From Trichosporon coremiiforme (lineage: Eukaryota; Basidiomycota; Tremellomycetes; Trichosporonales; Trichosporonaceae): a stretch of 64,000 nucleotides of DNA. Below, piece after piece: positions 59,598-64,000 of the stretch. The DNA is taken from contig BCJJ01000004.1 of assembly GCA_039545355.1 (NCBI GenBank), positions 62,001 through 126,000 of the forward strand. The letters are read 5' to 3'. A program made the position numbers and the translations under genes. Within the stretch, counting starts at the first letter, position 1, and every line of letters begins with the position of its first letter. Below the pieces are notes generated by a model. That model was given only the letters and a program-made list of their open reading frames with translations, did not search any database and was not told the origin of the DNA.

Positions 59598-62500
59598 ATG
59601 TCTGCTAGACAGGCATCACAGTCCTCCCCCACCTCGTCCGTTGCAGCCCTCACTCAACCTGCATCGGGACCCTCCACTCGCAGTCGCCGGAATCTTCGAC
59701 GACAGCGGTCACCGCCACTACCTATCACCCAACACTCAGAGACCGCCGAGACTCCGTCGTCGCCAAAAGATGCAGGTCCCTCTCAGCCCATGTCGTCAGC
59801 AATGAGCTCACAGTCGAGACGTATAGGGCTCTCGCCGACCGTGGCCTCAACGACATCTGCGTCCAGTGTGGGAGGACGACTCCGCGAGGACCCGTTGCTC
59901 GACTTGTTGATCGAACAGCAGGAGAAGCAGCTCAGCGGAGTTGCTCCGCTTGAGGGAGGCTCTCCTTCCCAGGTGGAGCAGGCAGCCCGTCTCTTTCTGG
60001 AAACTAGCCGGCGATGCTTTCAGACTTCAATGGACGCGATGGAGCTGGAGGAGGCGGAAATGGAAAGCGACTACCGTTCACAGGAGCGGGACAATGTGAT
60101 GTCCACCTGGACCGACATGCTGCGTGAGTTATCAGATTTGATAGCCCCGCTGACGCCTAGTGGCCGGTAGAGTCTTCTTCGATTGCAATCAGTACGAAGT
60201 TGCAATCGCCGAAAAGGTCAAGGAGGATGTGCGACAACGCAAGAACGCCCTGACCCACACAGCTGCATTCTACCTAGATAAGGCGGTCGCTCTGTTCAAC
60301 GCAATTGTTCTGGTCAAGAACATCAACCTCCCCGACTCTGTTGCCACCGACCTCGAGGAACTCGGTGCTGGAAGTGTCCCCGCTCGAGTGACAGCCCGCA
60401 ACCGTGTGCTCAAGAATCTGTGGACCAGTTTCTGGCACATCGTTCCGGGCGCCAGCAGTGAAGAGATGGAGCTATGGGTGCAGTTCTCTGTCCAGGTATG
60501 TCTGCAGTTCAACCGCGTACTGACCACGCTTAGTTGTCGGGCCGCTTTCAGAGTCATCGAGTTCTGGAGGAGGAACGAGTCAGGGACAACGGGCTGCCAA
60601 AGCCGGGTTACGGGGCTTTCTGGGGAAAGAACGTCTTTCCGGACTACAGCAACCTGGACCACAGCAGCCGTGAATACCGAGCGCTTCTGACTCAATGGGA
60701 GCGCCTGAAAACGTCTGCACGCCCCAAGGTGAGTGTCTCAGGTTTGCTCTGCTGATCCCAGTCCGTCAGCAAACCGCCTCTTTGGGAAACGTTCGAGGAC
60801 TCGGTGTTGGAATACATTAGGAAGAAATCCAGCGAGCTACTCGATTTTGAAATCGGAGAGGAGGAAGCTCGCGAGCACGACGACTCTGCAGATGCTGGTG
60901 AAGGTAACGACACCTTCCAGGACCGCGCCGAGGACGCGTCAATGGCGGAGCCGCTCGACATGGGCATGTTCCTGGAGCTTGCCCAAGAGCTGGAGGCTGA
61001 GAAGGCAATGTCCTCTCCGGTGGTCCGCTCGCCGAAGCGGCCAACGGTGACGCCCTTGATCCGTCTCGGCCCTGAACGCCCAACCCCGAGTTTCGACTGG
61101 AACGCCCGGCAGAAGGATGCTGTGCAGATCAGCTGGGAATCCCAGGAGTCAGAATCGCCTCAGCAGCAAGCACCCCTCCATTGCTCCAGCGAAGGCGGCT
61201 GCGATGAGCTCCCGGGTGAGACGCAGTTGCTGGGAGCAAAAGGGGCCCTGGACACCGATCCGGAAGCTTCCGAGGCTGAAGATGACCATGACATGGACAG
61301 CGACGAGGAGCTGCCGACAATGACCCAGCTGCAGGGCGGGTCACTCGCGCCTTTCGCAGATGATCCGGCCTCTCCTGCAGGGGACGCCGAGGATCCTGAC
61401 GAAGTCGGCCTTCCTCCGGAGTCGCTCTTGAACAGGGGGTCGGACGCGTTGGCCGAAGTCGAGATCGACCGAGAAGGCAGCGACATCGGCAGCCTGGATG
61501 ATGATGACTTCCCGACCGCGACCCAACTGCATGGATATGCTGGTGCATTCGTAGAGTCTGTGGACATCCAGGCTACCATTCTGGAGGACGAAGAGGAAGA
61601 CGTTTTCCCTTCAGAGACTCAACTCAACGGACATAGCAACGCCCTAGCGCCAATTCAGCCTCTGGAACCTGTGGAGGAGGAAGAGGAAGAGGGCTCGGCC
61701 CCACCTGAGCCTGAATCGGATGACTTCCCCGATCCTGACCAGTTCGCGGGTGACGACGAAGCCTTGGCGTCTCAGGTTGCGGCTGGAAACCGCCAAGCGG
61801 ATGAATCGCAGTCCAATGCTGAGGAGCAGGAGGACGAGCATCCGCCCGAGTCTGAAGCTGTGGACGAACAGCCGTTCGAAGAGACGCAGAGCGGGCTACC
61901 GGACATGGATGAGCTGGCCGGTGACTATGCCGCCCTCAACGTCTCGGAACCCGAGGAGGAGGCCGAAGCCGTCTCCGGGGAAGGCGAGCTGCAGGAATCA
62001 GATCCGGTTCCCGAAGCTGACCAGGTTCTTTCTGAGCCTAACGCCGACGGAGATGACGGTGAGGCTCCGGACCCGTTTGACGATGGGCAAGACGGGGAGC
62101 CTGAGGGAGCAACCGCCTATGGCCACGAGACAAATGGTGCTCCAACGGAGGACACCGAGGGTGACGAACTGCCATCTGCTGACCAACTGCAGGGTGAAGG
62201 AGGGACCTGGTCCGACAACGATGAGCTGACCGTCGCCCAGCAGTTGAACAGTGAGGATCTGCAATCGCCATCAGCAAGCCAATCGCCGGAACACCCAGGC
62301 CATCCTCTGCAGCCTGACGCCCTTGAGACATCAGCAAACGCCTCTACAGATCCTCAAGGCACTCCGATGGTGCCCGAAGAGGTACCTGGGTCCGACGTCA
62401 CCCCCACCGATGCGCTCAATATCCCTCAACCCGAAAGTCAACACTTCCAGGTTATCTCATCATCTGCCGTCGATGAGATCCAGGGGGTCGCGGAAAGCAC

Positions 62501-64000
62501 GGTGGCCGCGGAGGTCCTTCACGCCGAAGCTGCAATTGCGGCTCTGTCAAAGACTGCCGAGCCACTTCTGACGGAGCTCAAGACTTCCTCTCCCGCAGCT
62601 CGCCACGCTCTCCATGCTTCTGGTTCTCGGCCCGGTGCTCGAGTCAGCCTGCCCGCTAGATTCCTTCACCCGCGCCGCCCGGATCTCACGGAGTTTGCAA
62701 CTCCTGATCCAGACGACGGCCCTGTCGAGTCTCGACCCAGCACCTCAAGTGAAGTGGCCGGTCACCTCCACGGCCCTCGACGTGTGCACCGCCTACGGAC
62801 GGATTCGCCCACTCGCAGGCCGCAGCGCTATTCGCCGCCCATGCTTCTCCCCATCGTTCCTCACCACGCTCATGCCTCCTCCGCGTCACCAAGGACGCCC
62901 AGTCAAGCTCAAGCCCGAGAACCCGCATCTGGCCCTCTCACTTCCAGCATCGTGCGTTCTGCCTCAACCGTGCGGAGGATCGATTCTCAGACCCCTCTGG
63001 AGAGCGTCAGGCGACAGGTCGTGGCGCACGTTAGATCTGAAGGTGCGGCCTCGGTTGTTCCTCGTAGGGCAAGGTCCAGCACTGGCCGCCTCGGTTACGT
63101 TGCTCCGCGGAACGACCTGTACCTGCACGATGAGGACGGCGGCCCACTCGAGCCGAACCCGGAGTACGTCACTCCCGACGTCTACCCAACACCACCGCAA
63201 GAACGCGCCGAGCGAAGGACTAGGGTTCCGATGCATCGCAAGTCGCGCCGTTGGACGGAGGGGGAGGCGCTACTTCTCTACCGAACCATCCAGAAGGCGT
63301 GGTGGTCGGAGCGCACTGCCCAGCAGGTGGCTTGGTATCTGCACGGGGAATGGGGCCAGATGTCCCAGAGACTGAAGGCGTTCAGTGTGCAGAACATGAA
63401 GGACAAGATGCGCGAGATCGTCAAGACCCGAGTTCGCAACGACCGTGCTGTCGTAGGTCGCGCCCGCCACTGGCTCCCCGCTGGCCATCCCGATCGGGAG
63501 GCTTACGAAGAGGAGATGGCCGCTTGGGCCGACGCTGAAAATGAGCGACTCCTGCGGGAGCAGGAAGAGGAAGAGGAGGATGAGGAGGAGCGCAAGGCCC
63601 TCGAGGAGGCTGCACAGGCGGAGGATGTAGAGATGGAGAACGAGATGATCGTGGAGGAGTCGCAGGACATGGAACTGGATTGGGAAGCTAATGCCGATCT
63701 TCTGGTTGATGTGGGAGGAGAGGAGCCTGCTCCTCAAACAAGTGAGGACGAAGACGCAGTGGTCGTTCAAGCCACTCGAGAAGGCGCCCCCGTTACAAGA
63801 GGTCACTCAGCTCGGCGCACGGTGCGGGCCGCAAGAACTTCCGTTGGTGCTCGCTGGCGCACTGACAATGATGATGAGGTGGATGAGTTGGAGTCCGACC
63901 AAGGCGAGCCCGAGGCGTCAGGCGAGTTCGCCGACGACCTCAGTGTGGTGAGTGCGGGCGTTGTTCTGCATGATCATACCGCTAACTGTGTCCAGGTTGA
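59598..64000 (+). CDS. large acidic protein with telobox-like Myb domain (3' partial)
   Basis: Exons 59598-60123, 60161-60495, 60534-60728, 60762-63947 and 63996 onward; introns are 33-48 nt. The frame is open for 1414 codons and runs off the window. Residues 1-110 are Ser/Thr-rich; 110-350 are helical (for example LFLETSRRCFQTSMDAMELE and HTAAFYLDKAVALFNAIVLV) and could be a TRFH-like dimerisation region. Residues 500-855 are acidic with about eight short TQ-type repeats. Residues 1180-1245 look like a Myb repeat: RRWTEGEALLLYRTI, Trp-rich helix 2, and SVQNMKDKMREIVKTR, which resembles the telobox motif (V-x-x-K-D-K-x-R) of TRF1/2 and Taz1. A telomere duplex-binding role is therefore proposed, not shown. 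Another Myb/SANT chromatin protein is the alternative. An acidic coiled coil (EEEEEDEEE region) follows the Myb. Confidence 0.7.
61203..62265 (+). repeat. coding array of degenerate acidic TQ-x-x-G repeats
   Basis: Within exon 4 a short motif recurs: DELPGETQLLG (61203), EELPTMTQLQG (61305), DDFPTATQLHG (61503), DVFPSETQLNG (61599), DDFPDPDQFAG (61719), EETQSGLPDMDELAG (about 61880), DELPSADQLQG (about 62163) and DELTVAQQLNS (about 62217). The consensus is acidic-[LF]-P-x-x-[TD]-Q-[LF]-x-G, often followed by a small-residue stretch ending A-L. Spacing is irregular (about 35-150 residues). Confidence 0.75.

Noticed and set aside
62614..63375. 253-codon open frame on the + strand
   Set aside because: It is an alternative frame inside exon 4 of the telobox-Myb gene; the chosen frame continues through and encodes the Myb domain.

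Overview
The window is fungal nuclear DNA. Genes are GC-rich and broken by introns, most of them tiny (33-60 nt) with GTRNGT donors, CTNAC-like branch points and YAG acceptors. Zn2Cys6 regulators, a POM152 nucleoporin and fungal-type housekeeping genes are present. The intron size, the codon use and the expanded loops in the zinc clusters suggest a basidiomycete yeast, probably a tremellomycete of the Trichosporonales type. That placement is inference. No rRNA, CRISPR or bacterial-type operon is present, and no tRNA could be supported.

Layout. 1-5700 holds no gene I can support. 5701-7474 looks like the promoter and leader of an acidic orphan protein (7475-8473). 9753-12200 is an F-box-like protein. 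12383-24190 is a dense housekeeping block: POM152 (-), TTI2 (-), COG1 (+), CGI121 of KEOPS (-) and an RFC clamp-loader subunit (-). 24957-27890 encodes an HMG-box regulator of the fungal mating/pheromone type whose HMG box is interrupted by about 50 residues. An apparently intact DD34E Tc1/mariner transposon with identical 29-bp ends lies at 31087-32847, inside a long gene-free stretch. A Zn2Cys6 regulator (37466-40266, -) and a seven-exon amidase (41280-43918, +) are divergently transcribed from a 1-kb intergenic region that carries a 9-bp-arm inverted repeat. At 44.5-46.3 kb are two tandem, apparently broken copies of a small unknown gene family. A second zinc-cluster regulator (51022-52298) has a 28-residue loop where 5-12 residues are usual. 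55409-57941 is an arrestin-like protein. 59598 to the window end is a large acidic protein with a telobox-like Myb domain and an array of short TQ-containing repeats.

Most gene functions are standard cell biology: nuclear pore, PIKK maturation, Golgi tethering, tRNA t6A synthesis, DNA replication and endocytic adaptor. The less ordinary material is the telobox/TQ-repeat protein, the split HMG box, the divergent regulator-amidase pair, the two altered zinc clusters, the tandem broken paralogues and the intact transposon. Exon borders were read by eye from splice signals, frame and family similarity. For each multi-exon model the exon lengths sum to a multiple of three.
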